Positions 1-6,846 of a stretch of 8,966 nucleotides of DNA are shown here, one piece after another. Under the pieces are notes generated by a model, which saw nothing but the letters and a program-made list of their open reading frames with translations, was not told where the DNA came from and did not search any database. The position numbers were made by a program, and so were the translations under genes. Origin of the DNA: Erysipelothrix sp. (GTDB lineage: Bacteria; Bacillota_I; Bacilli_A; Erysipelotrichales; Erysipelotrichaceae); contig JASLJD010000020.1 in NCBI GenBank assembly GCA_030152625.1, positions 1 to 8,966 on the forward strand. Reading direction: 5' to 3'. Within the stretch, counting starts at the first letter, position 1; the number at the start of each line of letters is the position of its first letter.

Positions 1-3000
1 ATCGAACAATATGTTTCATATTGCGCGCGCAAAAAGCGTCTGGATGCCATTCAAGAAGTGGCTCTTTTTATCAATGGTGATATTCGCTTACTTTGTTTGA
101 ATGATCAACATCAAAAAGCCGTTGAGAAACAAATCCCTATCTTAGAGGATGCTTTGAAACAATGTGGGATTAATCTTGAGGTTTCAGCACAAACAGAAAA
201 ACATGAGCCATGCGAAACAGAGCTTCAAATGAAGGCTCCCCCAGCAAGTCAAAGGCCAGCACCTCAAGAGCCTAAAGTTCAAGCTTATCCTTATCAAAAG
301 CAAAAAAAGCGTTCCTATGGACGTCGTCGCCGTTACCCTAAAAAGGATTATGACTATGTGCCATTAGAACTTTTGAAAGCAGAACGCGATAAAGTAAGCA
401 CTCGCGCCGAAGTTTTCATGCTCGATATTCGAGAACTTCGTTCGGGATCGCACTTGGTTAAATACGGTCTTCATAACGGAAAAGATGCTATCATGGCTTT
501 AGAATTTCTTGATGATTTGTCTTTTGCGATGAAAAAAGGATCCTCCGTACAAATTTATGGGGATATGAAATACGATGATCGATACGATAAAGACTATGTT
601 TTTCAGCTTCATCAACACGAAGAAATTGAGCCTCTTTTCCTTCGTGAAGATCATGCCGAAGAAAAACGAGTGGAATTTCATCTTCATACCAATCGTTCAG
701 AGATGGATGGTGTGAGCGATATTTCAGAATATCTTGATCAAGCTTATGCTTGGAAACATCCAGGTTTGGTTTTGACAGACCATGCTGTTGTGCAAGCCTT
801 CCCTAAAGCCCATCGTCATTTCCAAATGCTTCAGGAAAAGCATCCCGATCATGATTTCAAACTTGCCTATGGTTCTGAAATGAATTTGGTTGACTCGGAT
901 TTAATGATTGTTCGTAATCCTGATGAACGAGCGCTTCATCAAGGAGACTATGTTGTTTTTGACTTGGAAACAACCGGGCTTTCAGCCCACTTTGATCACA
1001 TCATTGAATTTGGAGCGGTTCGCATTAAAAACGGACGAACAGTGGATAAAATGCAAATGTTTGTTAAACCACCGGTTAAAATCAGTGCATTTATTCAAGA
1101 TCTGACAAGTATCAGTGAAGAGGATGTTCAGGATGCACCAAACATTGATGAAGCGATGGATGCGATTTTAGACTTTATTGCGGATGATACACTTGTCGCT
1201 CATAATGCTGGCTTTGATATTGACTTCTTGCAAGAAAACTTACGTCGCTTAAACCGTCCTCTTTTAGAGAATCCGGTGATTGACACCTTGGATTTAGCAA
1301 GAGCAATGTTCAGTGATCGACGTTCGTATCGCCTAGGCAGTGTTGCACGGCTTCTAAAGATTAACTATGATGAGACAGTCGCTCACCGGGCGGATTATGA
1401 TGCGGAAGTCTTAAGTTTGGTCTTTTTAGAAATGCTTCGTCAACCGATGCTTAAAGACTTTGAAAGCATTGAAGATCTTATGAATCTAAGCGATGACAAA
1501 GCTTTTGCTAAGGTGAGAAACAAGCATGTCAATGTGATTGCCAAGAATCAAAAAGGTCTGAAACGTCTTTATGAACTCATTTCCTTGTCTCATACAGAGT
1601 ATTTGGCTTTTTTTGGAAAGACTTCTAAGGGCAATGAAGAATTTATGGCCGAGCCGAGAATACTTCGTGAAGTCTTGGAGGAAAATCGTGAGCATTTATT
1701 GATCGGTGCAGGTTGTACACAATCTGAAATTTTTGAGTATGCAGCCAACAAAGGGGATGCTGCTTTAGAAGAAGTGCTTTCATTTTATGATTATATTGAA
1801 ATTATGCCTTTGGATATTTATCGACCACAGATCGCCTTTGGATCGATTCCTGATGAAGAAAGGTTGCTTGCCATCATTCAGCGGATTGTTGACACGGCTG
1901 AGAAGTTAAAGATTCCTGTGCTTGCGACGGGGAATGTTCATTATAATCATCCGAATCAGAAAGTGATTCGTGATGTGTATATTCATTCGCAAGGGATTGG
2001 TGGAACACGTCATCCTCTCTTTATCTTTAATCAAGAAAAACGTCTTGCATTTGAGGCGCCAGATCAACATTTCCGTACAACGGATGAAATGTTTGAAGCG
2101 ATGGCTTATCTGGGTGATGAGGCGAAAATTTATGAATATGTCATTGAGAACCCACGTAAATTGCTCGATGAGATCGATCAAGTTTACCCCCTTCAATCTC
2201 GTCTTTTCACGCCTAGTTTAGAAAACTCAGATGAAAAACTGACCGATCTTGTCTATACGAATGCGAAGAAACTTTATGGTGATCCGCTCCCAGAACTTGT
2301 CCAGGCACGCTTGGATCGTGAAATGAAATCGATCTTAGGGCATGGCTATGGGGTTATATATTATATTTCTCATCTTTTAGTGAAGAAGTCTTTAAAAGAT
2401 GGTTATTTAGTGGGGTCAAGGGGCTCGGTAGGATCCAGTTTTGCCGCAACGATGGCTGAAATTACCGAGGTGAATCCACTTGAACCGCATTATGTTTGTC
2501 CAAACTGTCACTATCATGAATTCTTTTTGGATGGTGAGGTATCAAGCGGTTATGACCTTGAAGCCAAAACTTGTCCTCAATGCGAGCATGATTTGATTGC
2601 TGAAGGTCAGGATATTCCATTTGAAACTTTCCTAGGTTTTGAAGGGGATAAAGTGCCTGATATTGACTTGAACTTTTCAGGTGAATATCAGGAGTTCGCC
2701 CATGATTTCACCAAAGAACTTTTCGGTGAAGACTATGTCTATCGAGCAGGAACGATCTCGACTGTTGCTGCAAAGACAGCTTATGGTTATGTTTTAGGTT
2801 ATCATGAAAGCATTCAAAAAGAAGCGAATAATAAGGCTTGGAATGAATTTCTAGCCCAAGGAGCAGAAGGGGTAAAGCGAACCTCTGGGCAGCATCCTGG
2901 TGGGATTATTGTTATTCCAAACGATATGGATGTTCATGATTTTACCCCGATTCAATATCCTGCTAACAATCCAGAATCATCTTGGTATACAACACATTAT

Positions 3001-4113
3001 GAATTCCATGATATCGAAGATAATGTCTTGAAATTGGATATCTTGGGGCATGTGGATCCGACAGCGATGAAAATGCTTGAGAAAATTACGGGTATCGATG
3101 TTCGAAAAATACCGATGAATGATCCAGCGACCATTTCTCTTTTCAGCTCTCCGAAAGCCTTGGGTGTTGATGAAAGAAAGTATCATGAGAAAACAGGCGG
3201 GCTTGGATTGCCAGAGTTTGGAACGCCTTTTGTTCGTCGGATGCTTGAAGCAACAAGACCGAATAAATTCTCAGATCTTGTGCGTATTTCGGGCTTGTCG
3301 CATGGTACGGATGTTTGGGCCAACAATGCTGAAAATTTAATCAAAGACGGCTATACTCTTGATGAAGTGATTGGTTGTCGTGATGATATCATGGTTGGTC
3401 TGATGCAATATGGTTTGGAACCCAAGATGTCTTTCGATATTATGGAAAGTGTTCGTCGTGGTCGTGGTTTACGGGATGAATGGATTAAAGCGATGAAGGA
3501 AAACGGTGTTCCTGAATGGTACATTGACTCATGTCTTAAGATTAAATACATGTTCCCGAAAGCGCACGCAGCTGCTTATGTCATGATGGCTGTGCGAATT
3601 GCTTGGTTTAAGGTTTACCATCCGCGTGCTTATTATGCAGTTTACTTTAGCTTACGGGTCGATGCTTATGAAATTGAAACAATGATTGCAGGGCCGCAGG
3701 TAATAGCCCATCGTCTCAATTCGATTCAAGATCGTCTTAATAACTTTGAAACAAAACGCGATGTGAGCCAAAAAGAGAAAAACCTCATCGATACACTTGA
3801 AGTAAGTCTAGAGATGTATTATCGTGGTTATCGGATCAATCCAATCAGTCTTGAGCATTCAGATGCAACTGAATTCATCTTGGATCCTCATGATGATAAG
3901 GCCATTTTACCGCCGTTTAATGTTGTGGATGGTCTGGGCAATGCGGTTGCCCATAATATTGTGAAGGCACGCGATGAGCGAATGTTCATTTCGAAAGAGG
4001 ATATGATGCGTCGTGGCGGAGTCAGTGCTTCCTTGATGAAAAAGTTGGATGAACTCAAGGTGAGTGATCATCTTCAAGAAAGTAATCAAATGAGCTTGTT
4101 TGATTCGCTTTGA
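1..4113 (+). CDS. polC: PolC-type DNA polymerase III alpha subunit, 5'-truncated by the window
   Basis: Replicative DNA polymerase of low-GC Gram-positives with built-in 3'-5' proofreading, acting at the fork with the beta clamp. The frame is open from position 1, so the true start lies upstream; 1370 residues are visible and roughly 70-100 N-terminal residues are probably missing (B. subtilis PolC is 1437). Numbering from the first visible codon: a proline-rich then basic linker around 60-120, an OB-fold region about 130-215, and the PHP motif HLH at 227-229. A DEDDh exonuclease is inserted in the PHP domain (D321, E323, D406, H462, D467). Four cysteines (833, 836, 858, 861) form a likely zinc site. 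The palm aspartates are D887 and D889 in PDIDLNF and D1013 in KLDILGH. A helix-hairpin-helix lies near 1306-1326, and the terminal clamp-binding motif QMSLF at 1363-1367. All catalytic residues I can recognise are present and the frame is uninterrupted. Identification is very secure. Confidence 0.98.
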   Translation: MEQYVSYCARKKRLDAIQEVALFINGDIRLLCLNDQHQKAVEKQIPILEDALKQCGINLEVSAQTEKHEPCETELQMKAPPASQRPAPQEPKVQAYPYQKQKKRSYGRRRRYPKKDYDYVPLELLKAERDKVSTRAEVFMLDIRELRSGSHLVKYGLHNGKDAIMALEFLDDLSFAMKKGSSVQIYGDMKYDDRYDKDYVFQLHQHEEIEPLFLREDHAEEKRVEFHLHTNRSEMDGVSDISEYLDQAYAWKHPGLVLTDHAVVQAFPKAHRHFQMLQEKHPDHDFKLAYGSEMNLVDSDLMIVRNPDERALHQGDYVVFDLETTGLSAHFDHIIEFGAVRIKNGRTVDKMQMFVKPPVKISAFIQDLTSISEEDVQDAPNIDEAMDAILDFIADDTLVAHNAGFDIDFLQENLRRLNRPLLENPVIDTLDLARAMFSDRRSYRLGSVARLLKINYDETVAHRADYDAEVLSLVFLEMLRQPMLKDFESIEDLMNLSDDKAFAKVRNKHVNVIAKNQKGLKRLYELISLSHTEYLAFFGKTSKGNEEFMAEPRILREVLEENREHLLIGAGCTQSEIFEYAANKGDAALEEVLSFYDYIEIMPLDIYRPQIAFGSIPDEERLLAIIQRIVDTAEKLKIPVLATGNVHYNHPNQKVIRDVYIHSQGIGGTRHPLFIFNQEKRLAFEAPDQHFRTTDEMFEAMAYLGDEAKIYEYVIENPRKLLDEIDQVYPLQSRLFTPSLENSDEKLTDLVYTNAKKLYGDPLPELVQARLDREMKSILGHGYGVIYYISHLLVKKSLKDGYLVGSRGSVGSSFAATMAEITEVNPLEPHYVCPNCHYHEFFLDGEVSSGYDLEAKTCPQCEHDLIAEGQDIPFETFLGFEGDKVPDIDLNFSGEYQEFAHDFTKELFGEDYVYRAGTISTVAAKTAYGYVLGYHESIQKEANNKAWNEFLAQGAEGVKRTSGQHPGGIIVIPNDMDVHDFTPIQYPANNPESSWYTTHYEFHDIEDNVLKLDILGHVDPTAMKMLEKITGIDVRKIPMNDPATISLFSSPKALGVDERKYHEKTGGLGLPEFGTPFVRRMLEATRPNKFSDLVRISGLSHGTDVWANNAENLIKDGYTLDEVIGCRDDIMVGLMQYGLEPKMSFDIMESVRRGRGLRDEWIKAMKENGVPEWYIDSCLKIKYMFPKAHAAAYVMMAVRIAWFKVYHPRAYYAVYFSLRVDAYEIETMIAGPQVIAHRLNSIQDRLNNFETKRDVSQKEKNLIDTLEVSLEMYYRGYRINPISLEHSDATEFILDPHDDKAILPPFNVVDGLGNAVAHNIVKARDERMFISKEDMMRRGGVSASLMKKLDELKVSDHLQESNQMSLFDSL

Positions 4114-4137
4114 TATTTTGACTTTTTCATGTATAAT
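4110..4137 (+). promoter_or_regulatory. Sigma-A-type promoter for the rimP-nusA-infB operon
   Basis: The -35 element TTGATA at 4110-4115 matches five of six consensus bases, followed by a 16-base spacer and a perfect -10 TATAAT at 4132-4137. The -35 overlaps the polC stop codon TGA (4111-4113). Transcription would begin near 4143-4145, giving a leader of about 55 bases before rimP. It stands in the only intergenic gap of the window, where an operon promoter is expected. No terminator precedes it, so polC read-through probably also feeds the operon. Seen in sequence; activity is inferred. Confidence 0.75.
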
Positions 4138-4155
4138 TAAGATATAGGAAACTTT

Positions 4156-4175
4156 AGGAGTGGTTCGCCACTCCT
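4156..4175 (+). promoter_or_regulatory. Leader hairpin with UUCG loop upstream of rimP
   Basis: AGGAGTGG (4156-4163) and CCACTCCT (4168-4175) form a perfect 8-bp stem, five of the pairs being G-C, closed over the tetraloop TTCG (4164-4167). It lies downstream of the predicted transcription start, so it is expected in the rimP leader RNA. No T run follows, which argues against an intrinsic terminator. Its 5' arm resembles a Shine-Dalgarno sequence and its 3' arm is an anti-Shine-Dalgarno sequence, so it may influence rimP translation. The structure is directly visible; the function is inferred. Confidence 0.7.
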
Positions 4176-4194
4176 TATCTATTGTATTAAGGAG
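4171..4194 (+). promoter_or_regulatory. rimP ribosome-binding site and its alternative anti-SD pairing
   Basis: The rimP Shine-Dalgarno sequence is TAAGGAG at 4188-4194, five bases before the ATG at 4200. CTCCTTA at 4171-4177 is its exact 7-base reverse complement, with a 10-base loop between them. Bases 4171-4175 of this anti-SD also belong to the 3' arm of the UUCG hairpin, so the two stems cannot form fully at once. If the UUCG hairpin forms, the ribosome-binding site is free; if it is disrupted, the site can be sequestered. The complementarity is seen; switching is an inference. Confidence 0.6.
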
Positions 4195-4199
4195 CGATT

Positions 4200-4631
4200 A
4201 TGGAGGGTTACTTAAGAAAGTTTGTAGAAATTGCCGATCAAATGGGCCTTGAGATTGTGGATGTCAGTTTTGAAAATCGTGATCTCATGGCGCTTCGTAT
4301 TGCGCATAAAAACCAAGATCCTGTGGATTTGGATACTTGTGTTGAGGCGAGCCGTGCCTTTGGGCAGGCGATTGATTATGCGATTTCTTTGGATGTCAGT
4401 TCGGCAGGTGCTGAGCGAGAGATTGATTTAGCGGATATTGAATCGGTCATTGGCCAATATGTTTTGCTGAAGTTTGTCAATCCAACGCAAGGTGGGGATT
4501 ATGTTGAAGGGACTTTGCTGTCCTTTGAAGATGATCTTTTGGAAATAGAGTATCAAGTGATGCACCGTAAAAAGACGATTCAAATTGAAAAAGAGAATGT
4601 AGCGATGCTACGTTTAGCAGTGAAAGTGTGA
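4200..4631 (+). CDS. rimP: Ribosome maturation factor RimP
   Basis: RimP (YlxS/YhbC, former DUF150) binds the free 30S subunit and is needed for its late assembly. The 143-residue protein is close to the family's usual 150. The N-terminal alpha/beta domain carries the typical GLEIVDVSF strand near residues 16-24, then the family signature around 67-75, here SSAGAEREI, and a C-terminal SH3-like barrel with VEGTLLSF and IEKENVAMLRLAVK. The start is fixed by AAGGAG five bases before the ATG. It is the first gene of the operon and is followed by nusA after 16 bases, an order shared by most bacteria. One oddity is that the proline usual in the SPGxxRP signature is replaced by alanine at residue 69, and the one after the arginine by glutamate at 74. 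Identification rests on the C-terminal pattern and position next to nusA. Confidence 0.93.
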   Translation: MEGYLRKFVEIADQMGLEIVDVSFENRDLMALRIAHKNQDPVDLDTCVEASRAFGQAIDYAISLDVSSAGAEREIDLADIESVIGQYVLLKFVNPTQGGDYVEGTLLSFEDDLLEIEYQVMHRKKTIQIEKENVAMLRLAVKV

Positions 4632-4647
4632 GGAGAGTATTGGACAA

Positions 4648-6270
4648 ATGAATATAGAAAATGTGGTCTCTGCAATCTATGAGATTGAAGATGACCGAAA
4701 TGTTTCAAGAGATATTGTCATTGAGGCAATCAAGGAATCGCTTGAAAAGGCCTATCGTAAAGAGGTTGATGTGCCAGATGCGATGACTGAGGTTGTCTTA
4801 GATGCAGAGGAAATGACTCTGTATCGTAAATATCTTATTGTAGAAGAAGTCACTGATGATGAACTCGAAGTTGAATTAGCGACCCTCGATGGCGATTATG
4901 AACTCGGTGATTACTATTATGTGGAAGAGCCCATTGAGAAATTTGGTCGTGCTGCAGCAATGCTTGCGAAAAATGTGATTAAACAAAAAATTCGCGAAGC
5001 TGAAAAGCAAGCAGTTTATGATGAGTACATTGATCAGCTCGGTGATATGATTACCGCTATGATTGAATCGGTTGAAGAAAAGTTTGCCGTTGTCAATTTA
5101 GGTAATTCTCTTGCCGTGATGCCACAGTCAGCGCAAATCGAAGGTGAGCGCTATGTGGAAGGACAGATGATAAAAGTTGTGATTACAGAAGTTAATCGTG
5201 ATACGAAAGGAGCACAGGTTTTGGTTTCACGCGCAGATGCAATGTTAGTTCGACGTTTATTTGAGGCAGAGGTGCCAGAAATTTATGATGGTCAGGTGGA
5301 AATTAAGGCGATTGCCCGCGAGGCAGGCGATCGGACAAAGATGGCAGTCTATTCCCATGACCCAGATATTGACCCAATTGGAGCATGTATTGGTCCACGT
5401 GGTTCACGTGTGCATGCGGTGATTGAGGAATTAGGTGGCGAAAAAGTAGATATTTTTGAATGGAGCGACAATATGATTGAGCTTGTTCATAATGCTTTAG
5501 CGCCTGCGAAAGTGATTGCCGTATTTCCAAATGAATGGCACAAAGGCTTGATTGTTGTTGTTGAGGATGATCAATTATCCTTGGCGATTGGACGTCGTGG
5601 TAAAAACGCGCGTTTAGCAGTTCGTTTAACCAAACAACGAATTGATATCAAATCGATTTCTGAAATGGAAGAAGCCGGTATTGATTACATGGCAAAGATG
5701 GCTGAGTATGAAGCTGAACTTCAAAAAGAAAAAGCAGAACGCGAAGCCCGTCTTCAAAAGACCATGCAAAAAATCGAGGAAGAAAAAGAAGAAATTGTTA
5801 AAGAGCTCCAACTTGAAGATGCTCAAGAGGTTCTTGAAGAGAAAAAAGAAGACGAACCGGATAAAAAAGAAGAAATTGAAGCGTCAAAAGAAGAAACAGT
5901 CAAAGAGGAAAAAGAACCGGAAATTGATCCTGACTTTGCACCAGCGGTTGAGCTTGAAGATGAAGGTATTGTGATTCATCGTGAAGAGGTTTTCAAACCG
6001 CGTACGGACTATGTTTCAAAGTTTGAAAGTATCGCAGATGCTTCAGCTCAAGAAGAAGAAAATAATCGTCGCCGTCGTCGCCGTCGTAAGAAGTTTTACG
6101 AGCCGGTGAATACAGCGGAACTTCTGAAAGAAAAAGAATATGAAATTGTTCCTGAATATACCGAAGAGGAACTTGCAGAAATTGAACGTCAACAAGCGGA
6201 GCAAGAGTCCGAATGGTATGATGAGGAAATTGATTTTGATCTCTTTGATGAATTTTACGAAGAGGAGTAG
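4648..6270 (+). CDS. nusA: Transcription termination/antitermination factor NusA with a long charged C-terminal extension
   Basis: NusA binds RNA polymerase and nascent RNA and controls pausing, termination and antitermination. The order of domains is an RNAP-binding N-terminal domain (about 1-125), an S1 domain (about 130-200), KH1 with GPRG at 249-252 and KH2 with GRRG at 315-318. B. subtilis NusA ends soon after KH2 at about 371 residues; this one has 540. The extra 170-190 residues are a Glu/Lys-rich, probably coiled-coil stretch (about 350-430), an acidic segment, seven arginines in a row at 474-480 followed by two lysines, and a strongly acidic end (DFDLFDEFYEEE). Extended NusA tails are known in some Mollicutes-related groups, and the E. 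coli protein has unrelated acidic repeats there. The ribosome-binding site AGGAG at 4631-4635 overlaps the rimP stop and lies 12 bases from the ATG, slightly far. An upstream TTG at 4640 runs at once into a stop, which supports this start. Confidence 0.96.
   Translation: MNIENVVSAIYEIEDDRNVSRDIVIEAIKESLEKAYRKEVDVPDAMTEVVLDAEEMTLYRKYLIVEEVTDDELEVELATLDGDYELGDYYYVEEPIEKFGRAAAMLAKNVIKQKIREAEKQAVYDEYIDQLGDMITAMIESVEEKFAVVNLGNSLAVMPQSAQIEGERYVEGQMIKVVITEVNRDTKGAQVLVSRADAMLVRRLFEAEVPEIYDGQVEIKAIAREAGDRTKMAVYSHDPDIDPIGACIGPRGSRVHAVIEELGGEKVDIFEWSDNMIELVHNALAPAKVIAVFPNEWHKGLIVVVEDDQLSLAIGRRGKNARLAVRLTKQRIDIKSISEMEEAGIDYMAKMAEYEAELQKEKAEREARLQKTMQKIEEEKEEIVKELQLEDAQEVLEEKKEDEPDKKEEIEASKEETVKEEKEPEIDPDFAPAVELEDEGIVIHREEVFKPRTDYVSKFESIADASAQEEENNRRRRRRRKKFYEPVNTAELLKEKEYEIVPEYTEEELAEIERQQAEQESEWYDEEIDFDLFDEFYEEE
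6067..6087 (+). repeat. Arginine-codon tandem repeat in nusA
   Basis: Seven consecutive CGT/CGC codons are arranged as two copies of the 9-mer CGTCGCCGT (6067-6075 and 6076-6084) plus one CGT. The 12-mer CGTCGTCGCCGT within it also occurs in polC at 322-333. Such a simple array could vary in length by replication slippage in steps that keep the frame. It encodes the Arg7 patch of the NusA tail. Confidence 0.8.
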
Positions 6271-6275
6271 ATTTC

Positions 6276-6533
6276 ATGACGAAGAAAAGACCACTTAGAA
6301 AATGTGTTGTGACAGGTGAAATGCTTCCTAAAGAAAGCATGTTTCGACTTGTTTTAAGTCCCGACAAAAAAGTTTTTCTCGATGAAAGTCATCGAGCGAA
6401 TGGTCGTGGCGCTTATCTACAAAAGAAGCAAGCAATCATTGAAAAAGCTAAGAAGACAGGTGCCTTAAATCGAAGTTTGAGGTGTGAAATCCCTGAAGAA
6501 ATTTACGAAGAGTTGATGTCGAAAATTGAATAA
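6276..6533 (+). CDS. rnpM: YlxR / RnpM family RNA-binding protein (RNase P modulator)
   Basis: Small 85-residue protein of the YlxR (DUF448) family, always found beside nusA in Gram-positives. In B. subtilis the protein binds RNase P RNA and dampens its activity, hence the name RnpM; a DNA-binding, nucleoid-associated role has also been proposed. The family pattern is visible: RKCVVTGE at 8-15, the PK and MFRLV segment at 18-26, a PDKKVFLDE strand, and GRGAYL around 43-48. A basic C-terminal helix follows. GAGGAG, just before the nusA stop codon (6268-6270), serves as ribosome-binding site, and only five bases separate the genes, so translation is probably coupled. Its 3' end overlaps the ylxQ start by eight bases. 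Assignment to the family is firm; the molecular role is transferred from B. subtilis. Confidence 0.92.
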   Translation: MTKKRPLRKCVVTGEMLPKESMFRLVLSPDKKVFLDESHRANGRGAYLQKKQAIIEKAKKTGALNRSLRCEIPEEIYEELMSKIE

Positions 6534-6843
6534 AGAACGTTTTCTTCAAACACTCGGCCTTGCTCAACGAGCGGGAAAAATTGTGAGTGGGGATGTCTTT
6601 TGGGAAGCTTTCTCAAAAGAGCAAGTCGAAATCATTATACTTGCTACGGATGCTTCACCTCGTCGTCAACGTGAAGTGAGAAGAAAAGCTGAAAGCAAAG
6701 GAATCATTTGTTTAACACTTTTTACATCGCATGAAATATCGCAAGCGATTGGAAAGGCCAATCGGGTTGTCTTAGGCATCACCGATCAAGGCTTTTCTAA
6801 GCGTTTGCTCACTTATTTAGATAGAAAAAGGGGTGACGCATAA
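6526..6843 (+). CDS. ylxQ: YlxQ, L7Ae/L30e-like RNA-binding protein
   Basis: A 105-residue protein of the L7Ae/L30e/Gadd45 fold, probably binding kink-turn-like RNA; its cellular role is not settled. Family hallmarks are LGLAQRAGKIVSG at 10-22, the strand IIILATDAS near 36-44, a basic helix rich in Arg/Lys at 46-56, and VVLGITDQGFSKRL near 81-94. The TTG start is chosen because it places the LGLAxRAGKxxSG motif at the usual distance from the N-terminus and no ATG lies nearby. It overlaps ylxR by eight bases in another frame, suggesting coupled translation; a GAAGAG at 6507-6512 is a weak, distant ribosome-binding site. The stop codon abuts the infB start with no gap. Confidence 0.88.
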   Translation: MNKERFLQTLGLAQRAGKIVSGDVFWEAFSKEQVEIIILATDASPRRQREVRRKAESKGIICLTLFTSHEISQAIGKANRVVLGITDQGFSKRLLTYLDRKRGDA

Positions 6844-6846
6844 GTG
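6828..6846 (+). promoter_or_regulatory. Ribosome-binding site and GTG start of infB
   Basis: AAGGGGTGA (6828-6836) is a good Shine-Dalgarno match eight bases or so before GTG at 6844. It lies inside the end of ylxQ, whose TAA stop (6841-6843) touches the GTG directly. This decides the infB start, since the next in-frame ATG (6934) comes only after the basic N-terminal segment. Confidence 0.75.

Noticed and set aside
4118..4137. TTGACT followed by TATAAT as a promoter
   Set aside because: The spacer is only eight bases, far from the 16-18 needed. The TTGATA at 4110 has the right spacing to the same -10.
4156..4190. Intrinsic terminator of polC
   Set aside because: The hairpin has no following T run (the next bases are TATCTATTG) and lies downstream of a good promoter, so a leader element fits better.
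5642..5974. Lysine-rich alternative plus-strand frame of 110 residues within nusA
   Set aside because: It is a frame shadow of the Glu/Lys-rich NusA tail; the AAG/AAA repetition in a shifted frame gives a poly-Lys product with no domain.
5993..6367. Minus-strand frame of 124 residues across the nusA end and ylxR
   Set aside because: It lies antisense to two well-supported genes, has no recognisable family pattern, and arises from the repetitive Arg/Glu codon content.
6634..6650. Internal promoter in ylxQ based on TATACT
   Set aside because: No acceptable -35 lies 16-18 bases upstream, and the region is coding for a conserved strand of YlxQ.
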